This document shows, piece after piece, positions 17,987-25,087 of a stretch of DNA of 64,000 nt. The DNA is from JANQEU01 sp965228045 (GTDB taxonomy: Bacteria; Bacteroidota; Bacteroidia; Cytophagales; Cyclobacteriaceae). Location: NCBI GenBank assembly GCA_965228045.1, contig OZ245789.1, positions 3,534,001-3,598,000 of the forward strand, written 5' to 3'. The notes below the pieces were generated by a model. It searched no databases. It saw only the letters and a program-made list of their open reading frames with translations, and was not told the origin of the DNA. How positions within the stretch are numbered: position 1 is the stretch's first letter; each line of letters opens with the position of its first letter. The position numbers were made by a program, and so were the translations under genes.

Positions 17987-18264
17987 TTATCGCCTAACGC
18001 ATCATTGTATTTTTTGGCGGCCGTTGCCAAGGCCTCGTTTGGTTCTGATTCGCTTAGAAGGGCATTAAAAAAAATCTCCTTGTCCTTTTCAGATGACACG
18101 ATCCTATTGTGCTCATCAATGATTGCCTTAGCCTTATCTTGAACAGAATTAATCACAAATTCTGTTAGAGTACGGTAACCACCAAGTACAGCCGCTCTTT
18201 CAAAAAATTCCTTTTGCTGCTTAGTTAACCTGGTATCAAATCTCGCTTCTGAAGTCTTCATCAT
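17983..18264 (-). CDS. DUF1778 antitoxin (TacA-type ribbon-helix-helix)
   Basis: 93 aa. N-terminal RHH segment 'EARFDTRLTKQQKEFFERAA' and 'TLTEFVINSVQ' bind DNA; the C-terminal tail (about 60-93) would wrap the toxin. It is first in the operon, overlapping the toxin by 4 bp. A pair of 19-bp repeats immediately upstream (18287-18337) is the probable autoregulatory operator. Start could be either of two adjacent Met codons. Confidence 0.9.
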   Translation of the reverse strand: MMKTSEARFDTRLTKQQKEFFERAAVLGGYRTLTEFVINSVQDKAKAIIDEHNRIVSSEKDKEIFFNALLSESEPNEALATAAKKYNDALGDK

Positions 18265-18286
18265 TTTGAACTTCTGTTTTACAAAT

Positions 18287-18337
18287 GTACGTATAATAAC
18301 CGTACCGTTGGGATATATGTACGAATATTAACCGTAC
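18287..18337 (-). promoter_or_regulatory. Two 19-bp operator repeats of the TacAT-like operon
   Basis: GTACGTATAATAACCGTAC at 18287-18305 and GTACGAATATTAACCGTAC at 18319-18337 are direct repeats with a 32-bp period (three helical turns); 17 of 19 positions match. Each is also an inverted repeat with GTACG/CGTAC ends. They start 23 bp upstream of the antitoxin start codon, as expected for RHH antitoxin autoregulation. Confidence 0.75.
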
Positions 18338-18390
18338 AAGGTTAAGGATTCTCCAGGATGTGCTTTTTGTGCTTTTGGAGATCTATGATG

Positions 18391-18804
18391 CTAATTTCTC
18401 CATGGGTCTACCTGGTAATCATCCATATAGTTCTGCTTTTGAATGATCATCGCCTTGCTCGTGCCGTTGTCATTTATGGCTGCAAAACCATAATCATAGC
18501 AGATGTAATACAATAGTTTGGGCGAACGATAGGTAGCCGAAAAATATCTGAAATCATATCCCAACTGCAGTAGAACATCTTTTCTGACAGAGGCTTTGCC
18601 CTGGGGTGAAAGGGTTTTGAGAATTCTCCGATTCTGCCTGATGATTCTGTTCACTTCCTGAATATATAATTCATCCTGTCTTTTGACCTGATTGTTAAAA
18701 GTGTTTCTGCAGTAAGCGTCACAAAATTTCTTATCCAGACGACCCACTATTGGTCTTCCGCATTGGAGACATGATCGTCTTACTGCAGCATTCAAATTTT
18801 CCAT
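18391..18804 (-). CDS. Zinc-ribbon protein divergent from the integrase
   Basis: 137 aa. N-terminal zinc ribbon 'CLQCGRPIVGRLDKKFCDAYC' region with two Cys pairs (CxxC...CxxxC), then a helical segment and a C-terminal part rich in Tyr ('SPKLLYYICYDYGFAA'). No enzyme motif is seen. It is transcribed away from the integrase with an 82-bp spacer holding a 14-bp palindrome. It may be a DNA-binding accessory of the recombination system, but that is only from position. Confidence 0.7.
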   Translation of the reverse strand: MENLNAAVRRSCLQCGRPIVGRLDKKFCDAYCRNTFNNQVKRQDELYIQEVNRIIRQNRRILKTLSPQGKASVRKDVLLQLGYDFRYFSATYRSPKLLYYICYDYGFAAINDNGTSKAMIIQKQNYMDDYQVDPWRN

Positions 18805-18838
18805 AGCTAATTTTTTAAATGCTTATTGTCGAATATAA

Positions 18839-18852
18839 ATGTTTATAAACAT
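18839..18852. promoter_or_regulatory. 14-bp perfect palindrome in the integrase promoter region
   Basis: ATGTTTATAAACAT is exactly self-complementary and lies midway between the divergent zinc-ribbon and integrase genes. It is a candidate operator. An alternative integrase start at 18839 would fall inside it, which argues for the later start. Confidence 0.45.
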
Positions 18853-18886
18853 AGTTGTGTCTTTTGTTTCTATCTCTTTTAACCCC

Positions 18887-20044
18887 ATGAATTCGCAATC
18901 GCACACCAGGGAGCGCCAGATCACGCTTAAGCATCTGTATTTCGAGGATCAAAAGATGATCGGAATCAAATTTTATCCTGATAAAGTCATCCAGCACATC
19001 ATCAGGCAGCTACCCGAACCGAGGTGGAGCGAAAAATACGGGATGGTCTACATCAAAAACAATCCTGAAAACCTGAAGGCTATTTTTGATGGGTTCAAAG
19101 GTGTTTGCTGGATCAATTGCACCCATTTCTATACCAATCGCCCGGTTAATTTCCATAATACACCATTGGACATAGACGGCTACAGGAAGCGAAAATCTAT
19201 TCCGGGACGGAGAATGGTGCCGGAGGAGTTTTTACAGAAGCTGGAGATTCGAAAATATGCTTTCAACACGGCACGATCCTACATCAGTCATTTTGAGAAG
19301 TTCATGAATCACTATGGTCAGGTACAGAACCTGATGCAATTAGGCGAACATGAAATCAACGAATACATCAGTCACCTTTTCCGGTCAAAACGTTCGGAGG
19401 CATTTATTAAAATGTCTATCAATGCTATCAAATTCTACTATGAAGTGGTGATGGAGATGCCCAACCGTTTTTACGCTATCAAACAGGTTCAACAGAAGGA
19501 ATCCCTGCCGAAAGTCCTTTCAAAGAAAGATATCAATAGAATGATCGATGTGACCACTAATATCAAGCACAAGTGCATTATAAGCCTGTTATACTCATCA
19601 GGGCTAAGGAGGCAGGAATTGCTAAATCTGGAAATAAGTGATATTGACAGTGTGCGAATGACGATCACGGTCAGAGAGGGCAAGGGTAGAAAGGACAGGA
19701 TCACCCTTCTAAGTCATCGCCTTTTGGAGCAGCTCAGAATGTATTATAAATCACACATGCCAAAGAAATTCCTTTTTGAAAGCGCAGCCGGAGAAAGGTA
19801 TAGCGGATCTAGTGTAAGGCAGATAGTGCACAAAGCCAGTAGAAAAGCAGGCATCAGACAGAAGGTGACCCCCCACATGCTACGACATAGTTTCGCCACC
19901 CATTTATTGGAATCCGGAACAGATTTGAGGCATATTCAGACCCTTCTTGGGCATTCCACGACCAGAACAACGGAAATATATACCCATGTGAGTACGACAC
20001 ATTTTAATCAGATCAAAAATCCATTAGATTTGGAGGACATATGA
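18887..20044 (+). CDS. Tyrosine recombinase of the cassette array (integron-integrase-like)
   Basis: About 385 aa from ATG 18887 (MNSQSHTRERQ). The C-terminal catalytic domain has Arg in 'SSGLRRQELLNL', Lys in 'VREGKGRKDR', 'TPHMLRHSFATHLLESGTD', 'LLGHS' and the nucleophile in 'TEIYTHVS', ending 'KNPLDLEDI'. A SAM-like core-binding domain (about 120-205) precedes it. Residues 1-110 are an additional domain ('RWSEKYGMVYIKNNPENL', 'WINCTHFYTNRP'). The extra segment before the HxxR box that characterises IntI is absent, so it is closer to XerC/D. It points towards the array, unlike most integrons. Confidence 0.92.
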   Translation: MNSQSHTRERQITLKHLYFEDQKMIGIKFYPDKVIQHIIRQLPEPRWSEKYGMVYIKNNPENLKAIFDGFKGVCWINCTHFYTNRPVNFHNTPLDIDGYRKRKSIPGRRMVPEEFLQKLEIRKYAFNTARSYISHFEKFMNHYGQVQNLMQLGEHEINEYISHLFRSKRSEAFIKMSINAIKFYYEVVMEMPNRFYAIKQVQQKESLPKVLSKKDINRMIDVTTNIKHKCIISLLYSSGLRRQELLNLEISDIDSVRMTITVREGKGRKDRITLLSHRLLEQLRMYYKSHMPKKFLFESAAGERYSGSSVRQIVHKASRKAGIRQKVTPHMLRHSFATHLLESGTDLRHIQTLLGHSTTRTTEIYTHVSTTHFNQIKNPLDLEDI

Positions 20045-20045
20045 T

Positions 20046-20090
20046 AGTTATCCGCAATAAACGTGCGGATAACTTGTTGTTGGGGCACAA
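20046..20090 (+). repeat. Possible attI: hairpin plus first GTT core after the integrase
   Basis: Two bases after the integrase stop, AGTTATCCGC (20046-20055) and GCGGATAACT (20065-20074) form a perfect 10-bp inverted repeat with a 9-nt spacer. It is followed by GTTGGGGCAC at 20079-20088, which looks like the start of cassette 1 (G^TT). The reverse complement of that start recurs, with one base missing, at 20480-20488. Position beside the integrase suggests attI; a terminator role of the hairpin is also possible. Confidence 0.55.
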
Positions 20091-20669
20091 GGCTTTTTTG
20101 AAAAATGTACTTTTTAATTTTTGTGAAAATCATCCCTTACTTCAAACCCATTTAAGCACTTAATGATGACTTTTAAAATGCAGTTGTGTTATGATTTGGA
20201 CCAGAATCTTCTGTGGTTACCTGTATCCTTCCAAAACTTTTCTGCTACCTGAACTTTCCCCTGCTTACCCAGCCGAGGGGTTGAGCACAAGCCTGTACTT
20301 ATCTGATGCTTCTCGTCAATTGGATTGAAAGTTTTGAAAGGTTAGTGGTAAATCTAAGCTGCTCGTCTCTTTATATCGGTAGTGTGCTCAGATTTATCCC
20401 TAGTGGCTCGCGCTGGCCGATTCCGTGGATACCAAAATAATGATGTCAAAAAGTGCCTGTGCTTTTGCTGGTAAAATATGTGCCCAACATTGCCTATGTT
20501 TAAAAGCGTGGTAGTGAATTACGAGGCTTCTTCCCTATTTGATACTCCGCGATTTCTGCGAAATCGCAAAATTAGCTCTTGAAATATGTTTTGCGATTTC
20601 GCAGAAATCGCTACTTTGGTAATACAAACAGTTTGGCTATTTAATACGCTTCAAAACATAGCCTTAACG
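20080..20669 (+). other. Cassette 1, no recognisable gene
   Basis: Bounded by G^TT at 20079 and 20669. About 390 bp before its attC contain no frame of 60 codons or more and no RNA family I recognise. The start GTTGGGGCAC and end GTGCCCAAC (20480-20488) are complementary with one 1-nt gap. It could supply a promoter or an RNA for the following cassettes, or be an eroded gene. Confidence 0.5.
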
Positions 20670-20678
20670 TTATGTGGA
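20480..20678 (+). repeat. attC-like site 1 with nested palindromes
   Basis: R'' GTGCCCAAC (20480-20488), then an L'' arm containing CCTATGTTTAAAAGCGT; the matching L' arm ACGCTTCAAAACATAG starts at 20646 and the site ends in R' GTTATGTGG (20669-20677). The apex contains a 23-bp perfect inverted repeat, 20549-20571 and 20589-20611, and each of its arms holds the self-complementary GCGATTTC/GAAATCGC. Single-stranded, it would fold into a long branched hairpin. Confidence 0.75.
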
Positions 20679-20696
20679 ATTAGCGCAACTCAAGAA

Positions 20697-21359
20697 ATGG
20701 ATGAAGATGAAATAAAGATACTCGATCAATTCATTGCGGAACTCAACCAGAACCTTGAAAAGAATCTTCCCAAGATTGCTGCTCAGTTTGTGAACGACTA
20801 TGAATCCCCTGAATTTGACCCTCTGAGGGATGAGATAACCAAATGTTTGTTATGTGATTTTTGCCAAGCTGCAATAACACTAACGAACCATCTAACTGAG
20901 AATTTCCTAAAAACAATGCTGGTTTACCATGAGTCTCTTGAGAACGGTGAACACAACGACCTAACAACACTATTTTCGAAAGGGCTAGACATCTATGACA
21001 ATATGAATTTAGTCGATACGATTGATAAGGCCTGTGAACATCAAATCATCAATGAAGAGCAGAAAGCAACGCTTCACAAATTTCGTCATGACTTCAGGAA
21101 TCCCTACTCTCATGCGAGTAAGCGGAAAATCTTCAAAGACTCCAAAATTCGAACACAAAAGCTATCCCTGAACAAGGAATTGAAGTACGAACTGGAAGAA
21201 CCGAAAGAATCATTGGCATCTAACCTTGTATTTGCACAGGGACTAATTCAGACTCTTCTAAGCAAACAAATTGCATTTGACTACTTCAAAACTGTGGACA
21301 AAATTATCAGAGATGCCTTGGCTGAATTCTATAAAAACAACGATAAAACATCCACATAA
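20697..21359 (+). CDS. Cassette 2 gene: HEPN-like protein, 220 aa
   Basis: Starts at ATG 20697 (MDEDEIKIL); the frame extends upstream to 20586 but that part is the attC site. The protein is alpha-helical and contains 'RHDFRNPYSHASK' around residue 130-140; RNPYSH fits the RX4H motif (Arg followed by a polar residue) of HEPN ribonucleases. HEPN proteins act in toxin-antitoxin and phage-defence systems. No MNT or other partner gene lies beside it. The stop codon TAA falls within the cassette's R'' sequence CCACATAAC. HEPN assignment is inference from motif and helicity. Confidence 0.7.
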   Translation: MDEDEIKILDQFIAELNQNLEKNLPKIAAQFVNDYESPEFDPLRDEITKCLLCDFCQAAITLTNHLTENFLKTMLVYHESLENGEHNDLTTLFSKGLDIYDNMNLVDTIDKACEHQIINEEQKATLHKFRHDFRNPYSHASKRKIFKDSKIRTQKLSLNKELKYELEEPKESLASNLVFAQGLIQTLLSKQIAFDYFKTVDKIIRDALAEFYKNNDKTST

Positions 21360-21592
21360 CAGACGCTGATCGGGCATATGTCTTAGTGCTTTCTGGCTGG
21401 TTTCAGTGGAACTCGACCGTGATATCTGCCGCTGAGAAACGGCTGTGCTTTCCACCATCTTTTGCTCGCAGGAGTTTTTGACTTTCAGAACGCAGTGCCA
21501 TTTAGAACCGTTGTGAGCTTCGGCAGATTTCACTACATTCGTGCTATTCACTAGCTGCGGGACATACGCCCGATAGCTGGTCGTTAGCACCA
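21352..21592 (+). repeat. attC-like site 2
   Basis: R'' CCACATAAC (21352-21360) is the exact complement of the cassette 2 start GTTATGTGG. The L'' arm GCTGATCGGGCATATGTC (from 21365) pairs with the L' arm GACATACGCCCGATAGC (21561-21577), and R' is GTTAGCACCA at 21583. The roughly 180-nt apex shares long blocks with sites 3, 4 and 6 (for example CCGTTGTGAGCTTCGGCAGA), so these sites form a family. Confidence 0.85.
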
Positions 21593-21609
21593 ATATTCCT
21601 AAGTCGCAT

Positions 21610-22185
21610 ATGACAGACCTAATTCAACGAATCCAGAACTGGTACATGATTAACTGCAATGGCGACTGGGAACACAATTTTGGTTACTCAATTGCAACAT
21701 TGGACAATCCTGGATGGACAATTAGGATTGACTTAGACGGAACTCCTTTAGACACTCTGGAATTCAAACGAAACTACCAAAATCCGAACGACGAACAGGA
21801 TTGGTTCAACATCAAGACCAAGAACATGGTTTTAGAGATTTTCTGTGGCCCATCGAACCTCGAAACGGTCTTTAAGCTTTTCTTTGATGAAATCATTCCT
21901 AACCACTCAGATTCCAACTTTTGGTATGACGTTTACTTAGAACTCGAAGGAACTTCGAACAAAATATGGACTCCAGCCAAAGCCAAACTTATCAACGAGG
22001 TAACACTAGAACTTGTGGAAATTAAGGAGCCAGTTTACAAGGAACTGAAGGCTAAAACATGGGAAAATTTTGACCAAGTTGAAAGCCTTCTGCCAACTCT
22101 CAAACATCGGTTTAACATTGGAGACCGAGTGCGAACTGAACTAACGGAAGTTCATGACGGACTGATCCAAGTGGCGGTAAAATAA
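21610..22185 (+). CDS. Cassette 3 gene: Imm53-like immunity protein
   Basis: 191 aa, starts 26 bp after the cassette border. Residues 1-105 resemble the Imm53 family of polymorphic-toxin immunity proteins ('IQNWYMINCNGDWEHNFGY', 'TLDNPGWTIRIDLDGT'). Residues about 105-191 form a second region without a recognised family ('FNIGDRVRTELTEVHDG'). No toxin is in this cassette, so it is an orphan immunity gene that may protect against toxins of competitors. The stop lies 1 bp before R''. Confidence 0.75.
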   Translation: MTDLIQRIQNWYMINCNGDWEHNFGYSIATLDNPGWTIRIDLDGTPLDTLEFKRNYQNPNDEQDWFNIKTKNMVLEIFCGPSNLETVFKLFFDEIIPNHSDSNFWYDVYLELEGTSNKIWTPAKAKLINEVTLELVEIKEPVYKELKAKTWENFDQVESLLPTLKHRFNIGDRVRTELTEVHDGLIQVAVK

Positions 22186-22373
22186 CTGGTGCTAACAGAC
22201 GCTGATCGGGCATATGTCTCAGTGCTTTCTGGCTGGAATCAGTGCAACTCGACCGTGATATCTGCCGCTGAGATATGGTAGTGCTTTCTACAGACTTTTG
22301 CTCGCAGGATTTTTTGATTTTCAGAACGCAGTGCCATTTGGAACCGTTGTGAGCTTCGGCAGATTTCACTACT

Positions 22374-22608
22374 TCCTATGTTACAAAACGATTACCAAAG
22401 GATCATTTATTTTGGTAAGTAGTGGGGAGAAATGAGAGCAAATTCGCTAGTAAATAGTCTAAAGACATATTCACACTAAGGTATCGCCTCATTTCTTTCT
22501 TTCTCTTAGAGTTTAAACAGAATGTAAAGCGGGATTTTCCCCAGCTAGAATATCAGACAGGAGGTAAAACGAAGGGAGACATCCGCTATTATCTTTTTAT
22601 TCAACCCT
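22374..22608 (+). ncRNA. Candidate bridge RNA region of the IS110 element
   Basis: The non-coding left end between the element border and the transposase start has the length and position of the region that encodes the bridge RNA in IS110-group elements. No structure was computed. Its target-binding loop should match the attC flank around 22360-22373 joined to 23729-23742. Confidence 0.4.
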
Positions 22609-23673
22609 TTGAAAATGAAAACTATTAAGCAAGTCGTTGGTGTGGATGTAGCTCAGAATGAGTTGGTCTGTACCTTTGGTCAGTTGTATGAAGATTTAAG
22701 TATTGGCCGGTATATTCACCGGGTTTTTGATAACAACCTTAAAGGATTCAAGAACATTATTCGGTGGATTCAATCGGTCAAGTCCGATGATTTATCAATA
22801 CAAATAGTAATGGAACCCACCGGGGTATATCATGAGAAATTTGCTCATTGGCTCTTTGATCAAGCTCACAATGTTGCCATTGTACTACCTAACAAAGTCA
22901 GTAATTATGCCCGGACTTTATCTATAAAAACAATCACTGATAAAACGGCTTCCCAAACTATTGCTCAGTTTGGATTGGAGAGAAAGCTGGATCTATGGAA
23001 TCCTCCAAAACCTGTTTTCCGAACCATGAAGCAGTTAACCAGGGAACGTGATCAGATTGTGGCAGAGCGAGTTACGATCAAAAATCAGATCCATGCTGAA
23101 AATGCTGAAGCATATCCTAATCCAAACTCTCTTAAGCGACTCAAAGCCAGAAAGGCTCTCCTATCAAAACAAGAGCAAGAGATTAAGAACGAAATCCAAC
23201 AATTAGTAAAAAGTGATTTGGAGATTGAAAAAGACATTGGATTGATGACTACTATCCCAGGAGTAGGTAATCTCACAGCAGCTATTGTTCTGGCTGAAAC
23301 AAATGGTTTTGAACTTATCCGCAACAAAAAGCAATTGACTAGTTATGCGGGTTTGGACGTCAGAGAAAAGCAATCAGGAACTTCAGTCAAAGGAAAACCC
23401 AGGATATCCAAACAAGGAAACAGATTTTTAAGAAAAGCTATGCACCTGCCATCATTATCAGCCATTCGACATTGTCATATGTACAAAAGCAACTTTGCAA
23501 TGCATGTCGGTAAACATGGTATCAAAATGAAAGCAGCAGTGGCCGTTCAGCGTAAAATTCTGGAACTGATGTATGTGCTTTATAAAACCAAAGTCCCATT
23601 CGACCCATATTATCAATTTAAAAAGGGACAACAATCCGATGTTGATGCCCCTTTACAATCTAGCTTATGCTGA
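22609..23673 (+). CDS. IS110-family transposase (serine/DEDD recombinase)
   Basis: 354 aa. The N-terminal RuvC-like DEDD domain has Asp in 'VVGVDVAQNEL', Glu in 'VMEPTGVYHEKF' and Asp in 'TITDKTASQT'. The C-terminal Tnp domain carries 'TTIPGVGNLTAAIVLAE', 'LTSYAGLDVREKQSGTS' and the Ser-bearing 'KGKPRISKQGNRFLRKAMH'. It appears intact. Start could be Met1 or Met3 (MKMKTIKQ). Confidence 0.93.
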   Translation: MKMKTIKQVVGVDVAQNELVCTFGQLYEDLSIGRYIHRVFDNNLKGFKNIIRWIQSVKSDDLSIQIVMEPTGVYHEKFAHWLFDQAHNVAIVLPNKVSNYARTLSIKTITDKTASQTIAQFGLERKLDLWNPPKPVFRTMKQLTRERDQIVAERVTIKNQIHAENAEAYPNPNSLKRLKARKALLSKQEQEIKNEIQQLVKSDLEIEKDIGLMTTIPGVGNLTAAIVLAETNGFELIRNKKQLTSYAGLDVREKQSGTSVKGKPRISKQGNRFLRKAMHLPSLSAIRHCHMYKSNFAMHVGKHGIKMKAAVAVQRKILELMYVLYKTKVPFDPYYQFKKGQQSDVDAPLQSSLC

Positions 23674-23805
23674 TTTTACTTAAAGTTAGAAAATATCATT
23701 TCTATCTTTGGTTTTTAACACAGAATCTTAGTGCTTTCTGCCAACTGTGGGCACACAAACCGATAGTTAGGCGTTGAGCGCAATTGGCGCAACTCGAATC
23801 TGATT

Positions 23806-24204
23806 ATGAACTATCCAACTTTATCTCTTGTCATCAACTTCGGGTTAATTCTAACCTTTGCATTCCTACTGCTTCGATACAACAATTTTAAGTATGTGAT
23901 TTTTCTGCTGATTGCAATTGGACTTGCTTACTATGGATATACTGAACGACTGAACCCCGAACTTCAACAAGTAAGAGGTCACGCCAGTAATTACTTTTAC
24001 TTACCCATACTAATGCTCATTTATTGGCAAATATTTCGAACTGTTTACAAAGCGTTCTATAAACAGGAACCATCAATCACTTGGCCTGGAGCAACAACCA
24101 AGAGCATGGACATTTTGAACGAACGGAGAATAACATACGGAGATGGCTTCTTCACAATTGGAATATTTATAGCCCCAATCCTTACCATAATCCTTTTGGG
24201 TTAA
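23806..24204 (+). CDS. Cassette 4 gene: multi-pass membrane protein
   Basis: 132 aa with four hydrophobic segments at about 5-24, 28-44, 63-80 and 112-131. No family recognised. It begins 33 bp after the cassette border at 23773 and ends 10 bp before R''. Small unknown membrane proteins are frequent integron cargo. Confidence 0.75.
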   Translation: MNYPTLSLVINFGLILTFAFLLLRYNNFKYVIFLLIAIGLAYYGYTERLNPELQQVRGHASNYFYLPILMLIYWQIFRTVYKAFYKQEPSITWPGATTKSMDILNERRITYGDGFFTIGIFIAPILTIILLG

Positions 24205-24214
24205 CAACTAAAAC

Positions 24215-24454
24215 TGCGCTCAACAATGTGTATGGACGCATGTGCGAACTGAGCATTTAGCCGGTTTCTGTGGAACTCGACCGTGAATCAGCCGCTGAAG
24301 ATACTTTTCTGCTTTCTACCAATCTAAGTTCGCAGGAGTTTTTAATCTTCTGAACGCACTCTCTTTGATACTTTGGAAGCACCGGCAGATTTCATTATTT
24401 TGCTGCTATTAGCCATTGGGGCGCACACAGCGCCATACACAGGCGTTGGAGCGC
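24215..24454 (+). repeat. attC-like site 4
   Basis: R'' TGCGCTCAAC (24215-24224) is the exact complement of cassette 4's start GTTGAGCGCA. L'' GTGTATGGACGC pairs with L' GCGCCATACAC (24430-24440), and R' is GTTGGAGCGC at 24445-24454. The apex shares blocks with sites 2, 3 and 6 (AACTCGACCGTGA, TTCGCAGGAGTTTTT). Confidence 0.85.
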
Positions 24455-24465
24455 ATCACTGCATC

Positions 24466-25077
24466 ATGAAAGAACTTCTACTAATTACTTTGGGACTGAT
24501 GAACTTCACTATTCAGGCACAAATTGTGAAACCTGAAAAAGGTCATTATGTCCGGGAGATTTTGGTCGAACCTGACACCTTGTTTTTCAATTCACTTCCA
24601 CTTTTTATACATCCACATGGAACCGTATTCATAACAACTAACGACACCTCGTCATTTGAACTTAGTGAAGTAGAATTCGTTGAAGGGGCATTTGTGTTTA
24701 AAACTGACTCACACTTCTACGTTTTTTATGAAGAAACCGATATGCTAAGTGGGACCAGCTATTTAGAAGTTTTCGGATCTGTCAATTTGGAACATCTCTA
24801 CCGAACTCATATTCCCGGATTCAATCTTGGACAACCTGTAATCAAAGATCAATTCGCATATGTTTCTACAATTGGACTTGTTGGCAAGATCGATTTAACT
24901 ACAGGTGAATTCGTTTGGAAGTTTGACGACCTCTATGACCATCAAACATACGACTTTAACAACTTTGATGCCGCTGAACTCATAGGCGAACAGGTAATAT
25001 TCAGCTCTCCTAACAGAATTAAGAACCGAACCCGAACGATTCTGGTGAACGACCAAACTGGAGAACGAATAGAATAA
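24466..25077 (+). CDS. Cassette 5 gene: secreted protein, 203 aa
   Basis: Starts at ATG 24466 (MKELLLITLGLMN) with a signal peptide ending 'TIQAQIV'; the in-frame extension to 24373 is attC sequence. The mature protein is beta-rich, and 'TIGLVGKIDLTTGEFVWKFD' resembles a PQQ-propeller blade. Too short for a full propeller. Function unknown. Confidence 0.72.
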   Translation: MKELLLITLGLMNFTIQAQIVKPEKGHYVREILVEPDTLFFNSLPLFIHPHGTVFITTNDTSSFELSEVEFVEGAFVFKTDSHFYVFYEETDMLSGTSYLEVFGSVNLEHLYRTHIPGFNLGQPVIKDQFAYVSTIGLVGKIDLTTGEFVWKFDDLYDHQTYDFNNFDAAELIGEQVIFSSPNRIKNRTRTILVNDQTGERIE

Positions 25078-25087
25078 ACGCGCTCCA

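Larger units (their letters stand above)
22374..23728 (+). mobile_element. IS110-family insertion sequence in attC 3
   Basis: About 1355 bp. Left flank ends CACTACT and the element's right end reads AATCT before TAGTGC, so a CT dinucleotide lies at both borders (22372-22373 and 23727-23728). This matches the CT core recombination used by IS110 elements. There are no terminal inverted repeats, as expected. The 235 bp left of the transposase are non-coding and would carry the guide (bridge) RNA. IS110 relatives that target integron attC sites are known (IS1111-attC group). Confidence 0.75.
22187..23782 (+). repeat. attC-like site 3, split by an IS110 element
   Basis: R'' TGGTGCTAAC (22187-22196) is the exact complement of cassette 3's start GTTAGCACCA. 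The left half runs to 22373 and resumes at 23729 (TAGTGCTTTCTGCC...), ending with an L'-like GGGCACACAAACCGATAG and R' GTTGAGCGCA at 23773. Aligning with site 2 shows the interior is continuous once 22374-23728 is removed. Confidence 0.75.

Noticed and set aside
20586..20696. In-frame N-terminal extension of the HEPN-like cassette gene
   Set aside because: It lies in the apex and right arm of attC-like site 1; the ATG at 20697 is the first sensible start after the cassette border.
21258..22369. Two similar minus-strand frames (around 21258-21593 and 22112-22369) that look like paralogous proteins
   Set aside because: The similarity follows from repeated attC apex DNA; they span site arms and have no independent support.
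24373..24465. In-frame extension of the cassette 5 protein
   Set aside because: It is attC 4 sequence; the signal peptide begins at the ATG at 24466.
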